Below, piece by piece: positions 52,842 to 61,189 of a DNA stretch of 64,000 nucleotides. The DNA lies in contig NZ_ONER01000002.1 in the NCBI RefSeq assembly GCF_900316895.1, forward strand, positions 4,065 through 68,064. Reading direction: 5' to 3'. Position numbers and translations under genes: made by a program. The notes under the pieces were generated by a model that was not told the DNA's origin, searched no databases, and worked only from the letters and a program-made list of their open reading frames with translations. This DNA is from an uncultured Methanobrevibacter sp. (lineage in GTDB: Archaea > Methanobacteriota > Methanobacteria > Methanobacteriales > Methanobacteriaceae). Position 1 is the first letter of the stretch, and every line of letters begins with the position of its first letter.

Positions 52842-52889
52842 TATACTTACTACATTTTTGTTATTTACTTAATTTTTTAGGTGGGAAAG

Positions 52890-54056
52890 ATGGCGAATAT
52901 TTTTGAGGATGAACAACTTATTTCAAACAGAAGGAAAAATCAGATATTTAAAAACAAGAAACCTCTGGATCACAGATTTTTACCAGAAAAACTAGTTCAT
53001 AGGGATGAGCAAATCAGAGAAATTGCAAGAAATTGGGTCGATGTTTTGGATAATGTCACTCCATCAAACGTCACATTATACGGTAAAACAGGAACAGGAA
53101 AAACAGCTGCTTCCAAATTCGCACGTGAACAGCTGATGGAAGTTGCAGACAACGAAAACATCTTTGTAAAGATAGAATATATCCGATGCACAGATTTCAC
53201 TACTGAATACCAGGTTATTGCCGAGTTGTGTAACAGGCTTGGACGTGATGTTCCAAATCGTGGATGGACCAAGGCCGAGGTTGTAAATGCATTCAGAAGC
53301 CTGTTTAGAACCAATGCATTTGGTAAAAAACTTCAGCTAATCGTTATATTGGACGAAATCGATATATTGCTTGATAAGGATGGTGACGGAATATTATACA
53401 CTTTAACCAGAACAGACAATGTTGCGGTCCTATCAATCAGTAACTATCTTGACTTTAAAAACTTAATCAAATCAAGGGTTACCAGTAGCTTAAATGATAA
53501 AGAAATAGTATTTCCACCTTATGGAGCAGACCAATTGTCAGACATTCTATCCGAAAGGGCTGAATTGTCCTTCAATGATGATGTATTAAATGGAGATGTC
53601 ATTCCATTATGTTCTGCAATGGCCGCTAAAGAGGAAGGCGATGCAAGATATGCATTGGACCTTTTAAAGAATGCTGGTGAATTGGCTTTTGATGAAGCAA
53701 GTGAAAAAGTTACAAGCGATCATGTAAGAAGAGCTAAAGAAAGAATAGAACATAATAAAGTTAGTGAAATCTTATCCACACTTCCGCTTCAGCAACAAAG
53801 GCTTCTGTTAGCTATCTTAACATTAACAAAACAAAAAGAGGAAATAACCTCTGGAAAACTTTATGAATCCTACACTGAGATTTCCAAAAAGGATGCAGTG
53901 ACATACAGAAGAATATTTGATTTCATCAATGAGCTTGAACTGCTCGGTATAATTTCTACAAACACCGTTTCACGTGGCCGTGGAAAAGGTAGGACTAATA
54001 TAATTAAACTTCAATGTGATGAAACTTTACTTGAAACAGCTCTTTACTCTATTTAG
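52890..54056 (+). CDS. cdc6: Orc1/Cdc6 replication initiator
   Basis: Origin-binding AAA+ ATPase, about 388 residues. ATG 52890 follows AGGTGG; a GTG at 52881 would overlap that site. N-terminal [12 protein letters not shown] (about 32-43), Walker [13 protein letters not shown] (about 63-74), Walker [13 protein letters not shown] (about 149-160), sensor 1 VLSISNYLD, initiator-specific [21 protein letters not shown] (about 189-209), sensor 2 in [17 protein letters not shown], and a C-terminal winged helix (about 295-388: [32 protein letters not shown]). It lies immediately beside the repeat-rich gap, the usual arrangement in archaeal origins. Confidence 0.97.
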   Translation: MANIFEDEQLISNRRKNQIFKNKKPLDHRFLPEKLVHRDEQIREIARNWVDVLDNVTPSNVTLYGKTGTGKTAASKFAREQLMEVADNENIFVKIEYIRCTDFTTEYQVIAELCNRLGRDVPNRGWTKAEVVNAFRSLFRTNAFGKKLQLIVILDEIDILLDKDGDGILYTLTRTDNVAVLSISNYLDFKNLIKSRVTSSLNDKEIVFPPYGADQLSDILSERAELSFNDDVLNGDVIPLCSAMAAKEEGDARYALDLLKNAGELAFDEASEKVTSDHVRRAKERIEHNKVSEILSTLPLQQQRLLLAILTLTKQKEEITSGKLYESYTEISKKDAVTYRRIFDFINELELLGIISTNTVSRGRGKGRTNIIKLQCDETLLETALYSI

Positions 54057-54984
54057 GGTTGTTTTTAATTAAAGTTTTTAAAATCGCCATCCTAACAGGT
54101 ACTGCATTTGCTGCTTGCTTGAAATATTTGTTGTATTTGGTATCGTCAACATCACCGGCGATTTCATCTATTCTTGGCAGTGGATGCATTACAATCAAAT
54201 CCTTGCCTTCCAACATTTTTTTGTTGATGATGTAAGCGCCTTTTATTTTTAAATAATCATCAATGTCAACAAAACGCTCTTTTTGGATTCTGGTTACATA
54301 CAGCACGTCAACGTCATCGATAATATCTTCAATGTTATCAACCTCTACATACTCGACATTGGTTTTGTTTAAGTCATGAAGAATCTCCTGAGGCATTCTG
54401 AGCTCCGGAGGTGATACCAGATAAATTTTAATGTTATTGAATAATGTTAAGGATTGGGCCAGTGAATGCACTGTACGGCCGAATTTCAAATCTCCAATCA
54501 AAGCGATATTTAAATTGTCGATTGATCCGATTTCATCTCTTATGGTGTATAGGTCGAGCAGTGTCTGTGTAGGATGTTGGCCTGCACCGTCACCTGCATT
54601 TATGACAGGAACATCTACTAAGTCTGATATGAATTTTGACACTCCTTCAAGCTCGTGTCTGATTACAAGGGCATCACTGTAGGCTTCAAACATTTTTGCT
54701 GTATCTGCAATGCTTTCACCTTTTGAAACCGAACTTGAGTCGCTGCTTGCAAATCCAATGCACTGTCCGTTGAAACGTTTCATTGCAGTTTCAAAGGATA
54801 TTCTTGTTCTTGTTGATGGTTCAAAAAACATTAAACCTAATACTTTTCCTTTTAATTCATCTGAAATTGCTTTAGATTGAGCAATATCTTCTAATTTGGA
54901 AGCTTCATCAAGAATATATTCTATGTCTTCTCTTTCAAAGTCTTTAATTGAAATAATGTTTTTCAGTTTGAAAATTTTAACCAC
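54049..54984 (-). CDS. pyrB: Aspartate carbamoyltransferase catalytic subunit
   Basis: Pyrimidine synthesis: carbamoyl phosphate plus aspartate to carbamoylaspartate. About 311 residues. Motifs: [18 protein letters not shown] (about 54-71), the phosphate loop [33 protein letters not shown] (about 130-149), [16 protein letters not shown] and [10 protein letters not shown] (about 265-274). Start uncertain: GTG 54984 overlaps its own likely Shine-Dalgarno (GGTGG), and no ATG is nearby, so a slightly later non-ATG start is possible. The 3' end overlaps orc1 tail to tail; hisG precedes it in the same direction. Confidence 0.95.
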   Translation of the reverse strand: MVKIFKLKNIISIKDFEREDIEYILDEASKLEDIAQSKAISDELKGKVLGLMFFEPSTRTRISFETAMKRFNGQCIGFASSDSSSVSKGESIADTAKMFEAYSDALVIRHELEGVSKFISDLVDVPVINAGDGAGQHPTQTLLDLYTIRDEIGSIDNLNIALIGDLKFGRTVHSLAQSLTLFNNIKIYLVSPPELRMPQEILHDLNKTNVEYVEVDNIEDIIDDVDVLYVTRIQKERFVDIDDYLKIKGAYIINKKMLEGKDLIVMHPLPRIDEIAGDVDDTKYNKYFKQAANAVPVRMAILKTLIKNNPK

Positions 54985-54989
54985 CTTTT

Positions 54990-55853
54990 TTAGATTATTC
55001 TTTCAATTGGCACAACGAGAATATCACGGGCACCGGCATTTCTTAAATCATTGACAAGTTCAAAAACTTCTTTTTCATCAATAACCGCTTGCACGGCAAC
55101 TGTTTTTTTATCTGATAATACTTCAGATATTGTCAGACCACCCATTGAAGGCATCACTTCTTTTACCTTTGTCAAATCGATTTCATCAACATTCATCATG
55201 ATTAGCTTTTTCCTGTCGGCATCAAGCACACCTTTTATACTTGTGCTTACAGCTTCAATCAATTCTTTTTTATTTTTTAGACTGTCATGATTTGCAATGA
55301 GCTTAATGGAACTTTCCAGTATTATATCAATGATTTCTAAATGATTCATTTTAAGGGTAGTTCCTGTACTTGTAAGATCTGTTATCAAGTCTGCAATACC
55401 TATAAATGGAGCGGCTTCAGTGGATCCGCTTAACTTAACGATTTTTAAATCCAAGCCTTTTTCCTCTAAATATTTTTTTGTTAAGACCGGAAATTCGGTA
55501 GCCACTTTCATATCATCAGTAATGTCATCAATTGAATTGATGTTTGATTCTTCAGGAGCCGCCAGGACAAGTTTTGTCTGTCCAAATCTTAGGTCAAGCA
55601 GTTCACAAATATCCGCTTCGTTTTCCTTTATCAAATCCACACCTGTTATTCCAATGTCTGCCACACCGTCATTGACAAACTCAGGTATATCGGATGCTCT
55701 TGCAAACATCACCTCTATATTTTCGTTGAATGTTTTTGAAATTAATTTACGATTGCTTTTGTCGATTAATCCTAGTCCTGCTTTTTCCAAGATGTTTATA
55801 GATGGTTCACTGATTCTTCCTTTTGAAGGAACCGCAATTTTAATTTTCATCAT
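54990..55853 (-). CDS. hisG: ATP phosphoribosyltransferase, long form
   Basis: First histidine-pathway enzyme: joins ATP and PRPP. 287 residues, the long form with a C-terminal ACT-like regulatory domain (about 212-287, GGLTISEVLSDKKTVAVQAVIDEKEVFELVNDLRNAGARDILV), so no HisZ is needed and histidine feedback is expected. Catalytic part: AVPSKGRISEPS (8-19), DIPEFVNDGVADIGITG (about 57-73), ATEFPVLTKKYLEEKG and the PRPP loop DLTSTGTTLKMN (about 160-171). Start ATG 55853 or 55850. Only five bases separate it from pyrB. Confidence 0.95.
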   Translation of the reverse strand: MMKIKIAVPSKGRISEPSINILEKAGLGLIDKSNRKLISKTFNENIEVMFARASDIPEFVNDGVADIGITGVDLIKENEADICELLDLRFGQTKLVLAAPEESNINSIDDITDDMKVATEFPVLTKKYLEEKGLDLKIVKLSGSTEAAPFIGIADLITDLTSTGTTLKMNHLEIIDIILESSIKLIANHDSLKNKKELIEAVSTSIKGVLDADRKKLIMMNVDEIDLTKVKEVMPSMGGLTISEVLSDKKTVAVQAVIDEKEVFELVNDLRNAGARDILVVPIERII

Positions 55854-55997
55854 ATCTTCTCAAAAATTTTTTTATCTGATAATATTATTTAAATATTGTT
55901 ATTAATAATCTTTATTAATTATTAATGAATATCAATACTTTTATTTTTAAAAATTTGTAAATTATTTTTATTCATTTTAAAATCATGGCATAATTTA

Positions 55998-56080
55998 GCG
56001 AAATATTTAAATATTAAGATATATTATATCTTATTTAACTTATTATTTGTTGATAATAATAAGTTTTAACAGAATTATGT
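55998..56080 (+). promoter_or_regulatory. Histone gene promoter with palindrome
   Basis: GCGAAATATTTAAATATT (about 55998-56015) looks like BRE plus TATA box. Directly after it AAGATATA-T-TATATCTT (56016-56032) is a perfect 8-bp inverted repeat ending near the expected transcription start, a possible operator. The remaining gap to hisG is AT-rich without other features. Confidence 0.5.
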
Positions 56081-56092
56081 GAGGTGAAAATT

Positions 56093-56299
56093 ATGTCTGA
56101 AATACCAAAAGCTCCTATCGCAAGGATCATCAAAGAATCTGGTGCAGAAAGAGTTAGCGAAGACGCAAAAGCTGCATTAGCTGAATACTTAGAAGAAGTA
56201 GCTCGTGATGTTGCTAAAGAAGCAAACAACGTTGCAAAAATCGCAAAACGTAAAACTGTTAAAGCAGATGATATTAAATTAGCTATCAAAAACTTATAA
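56093..56299 (+). CDS. Archaeal histone (HMf/HMt type)
   Basis: 68-residue histone-fold protein that wraps DNA into archaeal nucleosome-like fibres. Helix 1 [14 protein letters not shown] (4-17), helix 2 [32 protein letters not shown] (22-53), the loop KRKTVKADD (52-60) and helix 3 DIKLAIKNL. The RKTV loop and the N-terminal P-x-A-P are as in HMfB. ATG 56093 has GAGGTG; a GTG at 56084 is inside that site. A T-rich terminator follows (56316-56334). Confidence 0.97.
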   Translation: MSEIPKAPIARIIKESGAERVSEDAKAALAEYLEEVARDVAKEANNVAKIAKRKTVKADDIKLAIKNL

Positions 56300-56344
56300 A
56301 TAGTTTTAGCTAACTTTTTTTTATTTTTTTTTAAAGGTGTTATC

Positions 56345-57646
56345 ATGAATAATACTATTTTGATTAAAGACGCATTAATTTTAAACCCGAATAATTTTGA
56401 AAACAAGAAACAATCCTTATTAATTAAAGATGATTTAATCGCTGAAATTTCAGATGAAATCGACGACAGCAATGTCGACAAGATAATCGATGCGGAAGGT
56501 AAAATACTGCTTCCGGGATTAATCAATACTCATACTCATTTATCAATGACATTATTCAGAGGCCTTGCCGATGATTTGAGCCTCGACAGTTGGTTGAACG
56601 ATCATATCTGGCCAATGGAAGCAAATCTCAATGGAGATTACTGCTATATCGGTGCCCTTTTGGGTGCAGTTGAGCTAATCAAGTCAGGAACAACAACCTT
56701 TTCTGACATGTACTTCTACATGGAAGATGTTGCCCGTGCAGTTGAGGATGCTGGAATCAGGGCAGTCTTATCATATGGAATGATAGACTTTGGCGATGCC
56801 GAAAGGAGGGAAGCTGAAATTAAGGAAAACATGGCGCTATATGAAGCCTGCAATGGAATGGCAGACGGAAGAATCAAGGTATTTTTCGGCCCTCATTCAC
56901 CATATACAGCTTCCGAGGAACTACTGATTAAAGTACGTGAATTGGCTGATGAGCATAACATTGGAATTCACATACACGTTTCTGAAACCCAAAAGGAAAT
57001 CAATGACAGTTTGGATGAAAGAGGCCTAAGGCCATTTGAATACTTGGAAAAAATCGGATTTTTAGGTCCGGATGTTGTTGCTGCACACTGTGTATGGTTA
57101 AGTGATGAAGAAATTGAAATAATCAAAAAGCATGATGTAAAAGTGTCACACAACCCTTGCAGTAACATGAAATTGGCTTCAGGTATTGCTCCGATTTCAA
57201 AACTGATTGAAAATGATATCTGCGTATCCATCGGTACCGATGGAGCTTCTTCAAACAATAATTTGGATTTGATTGAAGAGTTGAAAACTGCCAGTTTGCT
57301 ACAAAAGGTTTCAACTTTAGATCCTAAGGTATTAAATTCAGATGAAGCTATCGAAATGGCTACCATTAAAGGTGCTGAAGCGTTAGGCTTAAGTGATGAG
57401 ATAGGTTCTATTGAAGTCGGTAAAAAAGCTGATATTATTTTGATTGACACAAACAGTGCCAACATGGTTCCGGACAGTTCATCCTTGTCCTCCAATGTAA
57501 TTTACTCAGCAAACGGTTCAAATGTAGATACCACTATTTGCAACGGTAAAATACTAATGGAAAATAAGAAATTAACAACTTTGGATGAAGATGAAATTTA
57601 TGCTAGAGCCAAACAGGCCATAAAAGAATTAAAAGAAGCTATCTAG
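56345..57646 (+). CDS. dadD: 5'-deoxyadenosine / S-adenosylhomocysteine deaminase
   Basis: Zinc amidohydrolase deaminating 5'-deoxyadenosine (by-product of radical SAM enzymes), S-adenosylhomocysteine or methylthioadenosine. 433 residues. Metal and active-site motifs: LINTHTHLSMTLFRGLADD (about 59-77), HIHVSETQKE (about 210-219), VVAAHCVWLSDEE (about 239-251) and SIGTDGASSNNNLDL (about 293-307). The composite domain strand at both ends is typical. The methanogen orthologue (MJ1541) acts best on 5'-deoxyadenosine, hence the name. The 3' end overlaps tfrA tail to tail by eight bases. Confidence 0.92.
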   Translation: MNNTILIKDALILNPNNFENKKQSLLIKDDLIAEISDEIDDSNVDKIIDAEGKILLPGLINTHTHLSMTLFRGLADDLSLDSWLNDHIWPMEANLNGDYCYIGALLGAVELIKSGTTTFSDMYFYMEDVARAVEDAGIRAVLSYGMIDFGDAERREAEIKENMALYEACNGMADGRIKVFFGPHSPYTASEELLIKVRELADEHNIGIHIHVSETQKEINDSLDERGLRPFEYLEKIGFLGPDVVAAHCVWLSDEEIEIIKKHDVKVSHNPCSNMKLASGIAPISKLIENDICVSIGTDGASSNNNLDLIEELKTASLLQKVSTLDPKVLNSDEAIEMATIKGAEALGLSDEIGSIEVGKKADIILIDTNSANMVPDSSSLSSNVIYSANGSNVDTTICNGKILMENKKLTTLDEDEIYARAKQAIKELKEAI

Positions 57647-59282
57647 CTTCAAATTCTATTTTATTTTTATTTATTATTATACTCTTTTTCCATTCATCTT
57701 TAGTTTCAGGAAAATCACTTCTGAAGTGTGCGCCACGGCTTTCTCTACGTATTATTGCTGATTTTACAGTCAGAATACATATTTCAACCATGTTTATTAC
57801 TTCAAGGGCGGTTACCAGATCTGTGTTGTATTGTTTTTTGTCGCTGACATCAAGGTTAACGAGTTCCTTTTGCATTTCCAGAAGCTCACCCAATGCTTCG
57901 TTAAGGGTTTTTTCTTCACGAACGATTGCAACCTTTTCCCACATCAGGTTTTTGATTCTGTTTTTGAATTCCTTCGGTTTGACGGATCCTTTTTTAATCA
58001 GGCCTTCAATTCTTGAGGCTTCTTCGCGAACCATTTCATCATTGGTTTTGAGTTCGCTTTCCTTTGCGGCCTTTGATGCGCTTACACCGGCAATTCTACC
58101 GAATACCTGTGTATCAGCCAGTGCATTGCCGCCCAAACGGTTCGCTCCATGGACTCCTCCACAGACTTCTCCCGCTCCAAACAGGTTATCCAGGGAACTT
58201 GATGCATCGGTATTTATTTTAAGCCCTCCCATAAAGTGGTGTGCGGTTGGTGCCACTTCTATCGGGCCGTGTTTGATGTCCACTCCTACATTTTCAAACT
58301 GCAGTACCATTGTTTCGAGCTTTTCATCGATGTAATCGTCATCCAGATGTGAAATGTCAAGGTATACTCCGCCGTTTTCGGTTCCTCTTCCTTCAATGAT
58401 TTCCTGATAGATTGATCTTGCAACGACGTCACGTGTGGCAAGCTCCATCTTTTCTGGTGCATATTTGCTCATGAACCTTTCGCCTTCGCTGTTAATGAGC
58501 TTTCCGCCTTCGGCCCTTACCGCTTCGGTTACAAGGACTCCCTTTTTGGATTCGGGCGCCACCATTCCTGTCGGGTGGAACTGAACCTGTTCCATGTCAA
58601 CAAGATTTGCGCCGGCACGGTAGGAAATTGCATATCCGTCTCCATTCTTTTGGAAGGTATTGGATGTTACAGGGTATAGTTGTCCGGCTCCTCCGCTTGC
58701 AAGGATGGTCGCTTTTGCCTTGAAGTATATGAGGCTTGAATCTTTCAGGTTTAGGCCGGTTGCGCCTATCACCTGATTGCCGTCAGTGACGAGGGATGTA
58801 ATCATTACCTCTTCAATGCATTCAATATCTCTTTTGATGATTTCCTCTTTAAGAGCATTCAACAGCTCTGCACCGGTTCTGTCTCCTTGATAGCAGGTTC
58901 TTCTGAAGCTCTGACCTCCAAATGGTCTTTGGTCTATTTCTCCAGACTCCTGCCTGTCGAACAGTGCGCCATAGTTTTCAAGGTCAACCAATCTTTTTGG
59001 TGACTCGCTGACGAGTATTTCAACAAGTTTTTTGTCATTCAGATAACTTCCACCTTTTAGGGTGTCATTGAAGTGAGCGTCTATGGAGTCATCCTTGTCT
59101 ACTGTTTTGAATACTGCATTGTATCCTCCTTCTGCCATTCCGGTACAGCCTGACCTGAATGACAATCCTTTTGACACGATGATTGCTTTTAGACCTGCAT
59201 CGTCAACTTCGATAGCTGCTCTTGAACCTGCTCCTCCAGATCCAATGATTAACACATCTGTAGAGATAGTTTTTATTTCCAT
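57639..59282 (-). CDS. tfrA: Thiol:fumarate reductase / fumarate reductase flavoprotein subunit A
   Basis: FAD subunit that reduces fumarate to succinate using coenzymes M and B (giving the heterodisulfide) together with TfrB. 547 residues. FAD motif VLIIGSGGAGSRAAIE (10-25), SGCTGMAEGGYNAV, the active-site MEQVQFHPTGMV (about 232-243) and TEAVRAEGGKL, GPIEVAPTAHHFMGGL (about 341-356), GEVCGGVHGANRLGGNAL (about 372-389) and the C-terminal helical domain with ESRGAHFRSDFPE. The iron-sulfur/CCG subunit TfrB is not beside it. Supplies succinate for the incomplete reductive citrate path and biosynthesis. Confidence 0.92.
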   Translation of the reverse strand: MEIKTISTDVLIIGSGGAGSRAAIEVDDAGLKAIIVSKGLSFRSGCTGMAEGGYNAVFKTVDKDDSIDAHFNDTLKGGSYLNDKKLVEILVSESPKRLVDLENYGALFDRQESGEIDQRPFGGQSFRRTCYQGDRTGAELLNALKEEIIKRDIECIEEVMITSLVTDGNQVIGATGLNLKDSSLIYFKAKATILASGGAGQLYPVTSNTFQKNGDGYAISYRAGANLVDMEQVQFHPTGMVAPESKKGVLVTEAVRAEGGKLINSEGERFMSKYAPEKMELATRDVVARSIYQEIIEGRGTENGGVYLDISHLDDDYIDEKLETMVLQFENVGVDIKHGPIEVAPTAHHFMGGLKINTDASSSLDNLFGAGEVCGGVHGANRLGGNALADTQVFGRIAGVSASKAAKESELKTNDEMVREEASRIEGLIKKGSVKPKEFKNRIKNLMWEKVAIVREEKTLNEALGELLEMQKELVNLDVSDKKQYNTDLVTALEVINMVEICILTVKSAIIRRESRGAHFRSDFPETKDEWKKSIIINKNKIEFEAR

Positions 59283-59493
59283 TTCGATTACCCTGTAAAA
59301 TTTTATTATAGTAATACTATATTTTTCATCGTTAAAAATATTTATTAATCAAAAAAAATTAAATGTATAGTGTTGAATCTATATTTCTTAAATTAAATTT
59401 GAAACATTTATTTTATAGATTTATTAAATTAAAAATTTAGTTAAAAATTTTGATAGTTATTTGATTTGATGTCATTTAATTTGAGGTTATTTC

Positions 59494-59868
59494 ATGAAAA
59501 TTGAGGGTGAAGTTAAGAGCGGTTTGGGAAAGGGTTCATATTTCATGTCACAGGAATTCTACTCAAACGAATTCAGGAAAAATTTGGGATTCGTTCCATT
59601 CCCTGGAACATTGAATGTTGTTGTCAGCGACGAGTATTTGGATGAAATCAATGAAATCAAGGATAATTGTCAAAATATAATCAAACCAGATGAAGGATTC
59701 GGGGCTGTAAAATACATAGAAGCCGTATTGAATGATGAGATTAATGGGGCAATAGTATTCCCAGCTAAAACGGTTCATGATGTGAATTATTTGGAATTCA
59801 TTGCCGAGGTCGGATTAAGAGACGAGCTGGGCCTTGAAGACGGCGATATAGTATCATTGGAATTTTGA
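59494..59868 (+). CDS. ribK: CTP-dependent riboflavin kinase
   Basis: Archaeal riboflavin kinase (DUF120) that uses CTP to make FMN. 124 residues, the single-domain methanogen form without a winged helix. Motifs: VKSGLGKGSYFMSQ (about 8-21), FVPFPGTLNVVV (about 34-45), GFGAVKYIEA (about 68-77) and NGAIVFPAK. It is followed by the FMN riboswitch and ribB, so the FMN-making enzyme sits immediately upstream of the FMN sensor; the kinase itself is not under the switch. Confidence 0.94.
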   Translation: MKIEGEVKSGLGKGSYFMSQEFYSNEFRKNLGFVPFPGTLNVVVSDEYLDEINEIKDNCQNIIKPDEGFGAVKYIEAVLNDEINGAIVFPAKTVHDVNYLEFIAEVGLRDELGLEDGDIVSLEF

Positions 59869-59911
59869 TACCATAAAGTATTTTATACATAACGAATATA
59901 TTTTTTAATAC

Positions 59912-60037
59912 GTTCTCGGGGCGGGGTGAAATTCCCCACCGGTGGTGATTTTGATAAAATAAGTCCACGAGCACAAAGACGTGTTGATTTGGTGAGATTC
60001 CAAAACCGACGGTGATAGTCCGGATGGAAGAGAAGAT
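59912..60037 (+). ncRNA. FMN riboswitch (RFN element) of ribB
   Basis: The conserved RFN blocks are present in order: TCGGGGCGGGGTGAAATTCC (59916-59935), CCCACCGGTGGTGATTT, AAGTCCACGAGCACAAAGAC, GTTGATTTGGTGAGATTCCA (59982-60001) and ACCGACGGTGATAGTCCGGA then TGGAAGAGAA. The outer GTTCTC and GAGAAG arms close P1. It ends about 40 bases before an AAGGAG ribosome binding site (60078-60083) and ATG 60092 of ribB. FMN should lower ribB expression. I see no clear terminator hairpin in the 55-base linker, so translational control is more likely. Confidence 0.93.
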
Positions 60038-60091
60038 AATAGTTATTTAGTTATTTTTAGCCCTGGTTCTAGTATATAAGGAGATATTACT

Positions 60092-60775
60092 ATGAATCAA
60101 GAAACAAATTTAGATAAAGCTTTAGAAGCTATAAGAAATGGTCAATTCGTACTAGTTTTTGATGATGACGATAGGGAAGGAGAAGTCGATATGATTATCG
60201 CTTCCGAATTTGTAACCCCAAAATCAATTGCAACCATGAGAAATGATGCAGGCGGTTTAATCTGCAATTGTTTACACGATGATTACTGTGAAGCTATTCA
60301 TTTGCCATTTATGGTTGACATAATGAAAGCGGCTACAGAAAAATATCCGGAACTTGCAAAACTTGCACCAACAGACATTCCATACGATGAAAGATCATCA
60401 TTTTCAATTTGGACAAACCACAGAAAATCTTTCACAGGCGTAACAGACCATGACAGAGCAATGACAATATCTGAAATGGCAATCATGATGAAGGAAGAAA
60501 GATTTGATGAGTTTGGTGCAACATTCAGGTCACCTGGTCACGTATGTCTTTTAAGAGGAGCTGAAGGACTTGTTAAAAACAGGCAAGGACACACTGAAAT
60601 CGGTCTTGCATTATGTGAACTTGCAGGAGTTACTCCTGTCTGTGTAGTGTGCGAAATGATGGATGGTGAAACCGGTCAGGCCACATCAGTTGCTGATGCT
60701 CGCAAATACGCCGAAGAAAACGGATTGGTTTTACTTAGAGGCGAAGACATCATTAACGAATACTTGAAAGAATAG
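60092..60775 (+). CDS. ribB: 3,4-dihydroxy-2-butanone 4-phosphate synthase
   Basis: Makes the four-carbon unit of riboflavin from ribulose 5-phosphate. 227 residues. Motifs: FVLVFDDDDREGEVDMIIASEF (about 18-39) with the acidic metal site, MRNDAGGLICNCLHDDY (about 49-65), TGVTDHDRAMTI (about 114-125), FRSPGHVCLLRGAEG (about 145-159) and RQGHTEIGLALCELAG with the catalytic His and Glu (about 164-179). No GTP cyclohydrolase II fusion, as expected in archaea. Preceded by the FMN riboswitch. Supplies RibH encoded at 19.7 kb. Confidence 0.95.
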   Translation: MNQETNLDKALEAIRNGQFVLVFDDDDREGEVDMIIASEFVTPKSIATMRNDAGGLICNCLHDDYCEAIHLPFMVDIMKAATEKYPELAKLAPTDIPYDERSSFSIWTNHRKSFTGVTDHDRAMTISEMAIMMKEERFDEFGATFRSPGHVCLLRGAEGLVKNRQGHTEIGLALCELAGVTPVCVVCEMMDGETGQATSVADARKYAEENGLVLLRGEDIINEYLKE

Positions 60776-61189
60776 CTAAGCTGTTTCACTGCACTTTTTA
60801 GCTATATAATTGGCAATAAATTCCATTATTTGCTGATATTTGTAGGAATTATAAATGCTGAATGAGACGTATCTTCCGTCTCTCATTTTAATTTCCAAAG
60901 CATTTTTCACTTCTTTTGATTTGTTTATTTCAGCTATTTTTTTCCATGGAATTCTAAGAGTTTTACTTTTCAGGGCATTTTCAATGTGAATTCCGTCATC
61001 CTTGAACTTAAGAATCCTGACGATTCTGCGGTTCTTGTCGCTTGCAATCTGAATGTTGCCGTTTTCGTCAAAGACATAATCCGGTATTAGGCATGTTGCC
61101 TTCCAACCCTGTTTCATTTTCTTCAGAACATGTGCCCTGTCTTTTTTTGTTAGTTTAACACCTTTTTCAGGACTTAAATTAAGTGCCAT
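60776..61189 (-). CDS. PH-domain-like protein, unknown function
   Basis: About 137 residues, soluble, basic. The core RILKFKDDGIHIENALKSKTLRIPWKKIAEI (about 58-88) followed by strands (ALEIKMRDGRYVSFSIYN) and a C-terminal amphipathic helix (KYQQIMEFIANYIAKKC) has the pattern of a bacterial PH or GRAM-like domain. ATG 61189 overlaps the stop of the upstream amidotransferase/ATPase gene (TGATG), suggesting coupled translation. No named family recognised. Confidence 0.65.
   Translation of the reverse strand: MALNLSPEKGVKLTKKDRAHVLKKMKQGWKATCLIPDYVFDENGNIQIASDKNRRIVRILKFKDDGIHIENALKSKTLRIPWKKIAEINKSKEVKNALEIKMRDGRYVSFSIYNSYKYQQIMEFIANYIAKKCSETA

Larger units (their letters stand above)
52255..52880. 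other. oriC: Putative chromosomal replication origin (oriC)
   Basis: 626-bp non-coding, very AT-rich gap directly upstream of orc1/cdc6. It contains five clear copies of a 23-bp element (core TTACACTTGAAA, G-rich-strand tail ACCTCT) plus two partial ones. Read in core orientation, the copies at 52261 and 52308 point left and those at 52421, 52468 and 52578 point right, enclosing an AT-rich segment of about 90 bp (52331-52420) suited for unwinding. Spacings are 47, 113, 47 and 110 bp. The core matches, as I recall it, the mini-ORB bound by Methanothermobacter Cdc6-1. A second AT-rich block (52600-52870) leads into the orc1 promoter. Confidence 0.85.

Noticed and set aside
55854..55997. Possible second origin or tRNA in the AT-rich gap before the histone gene
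   Set aside because: No ORB core, no cloverleaf; only AT-rich promoter DNA.
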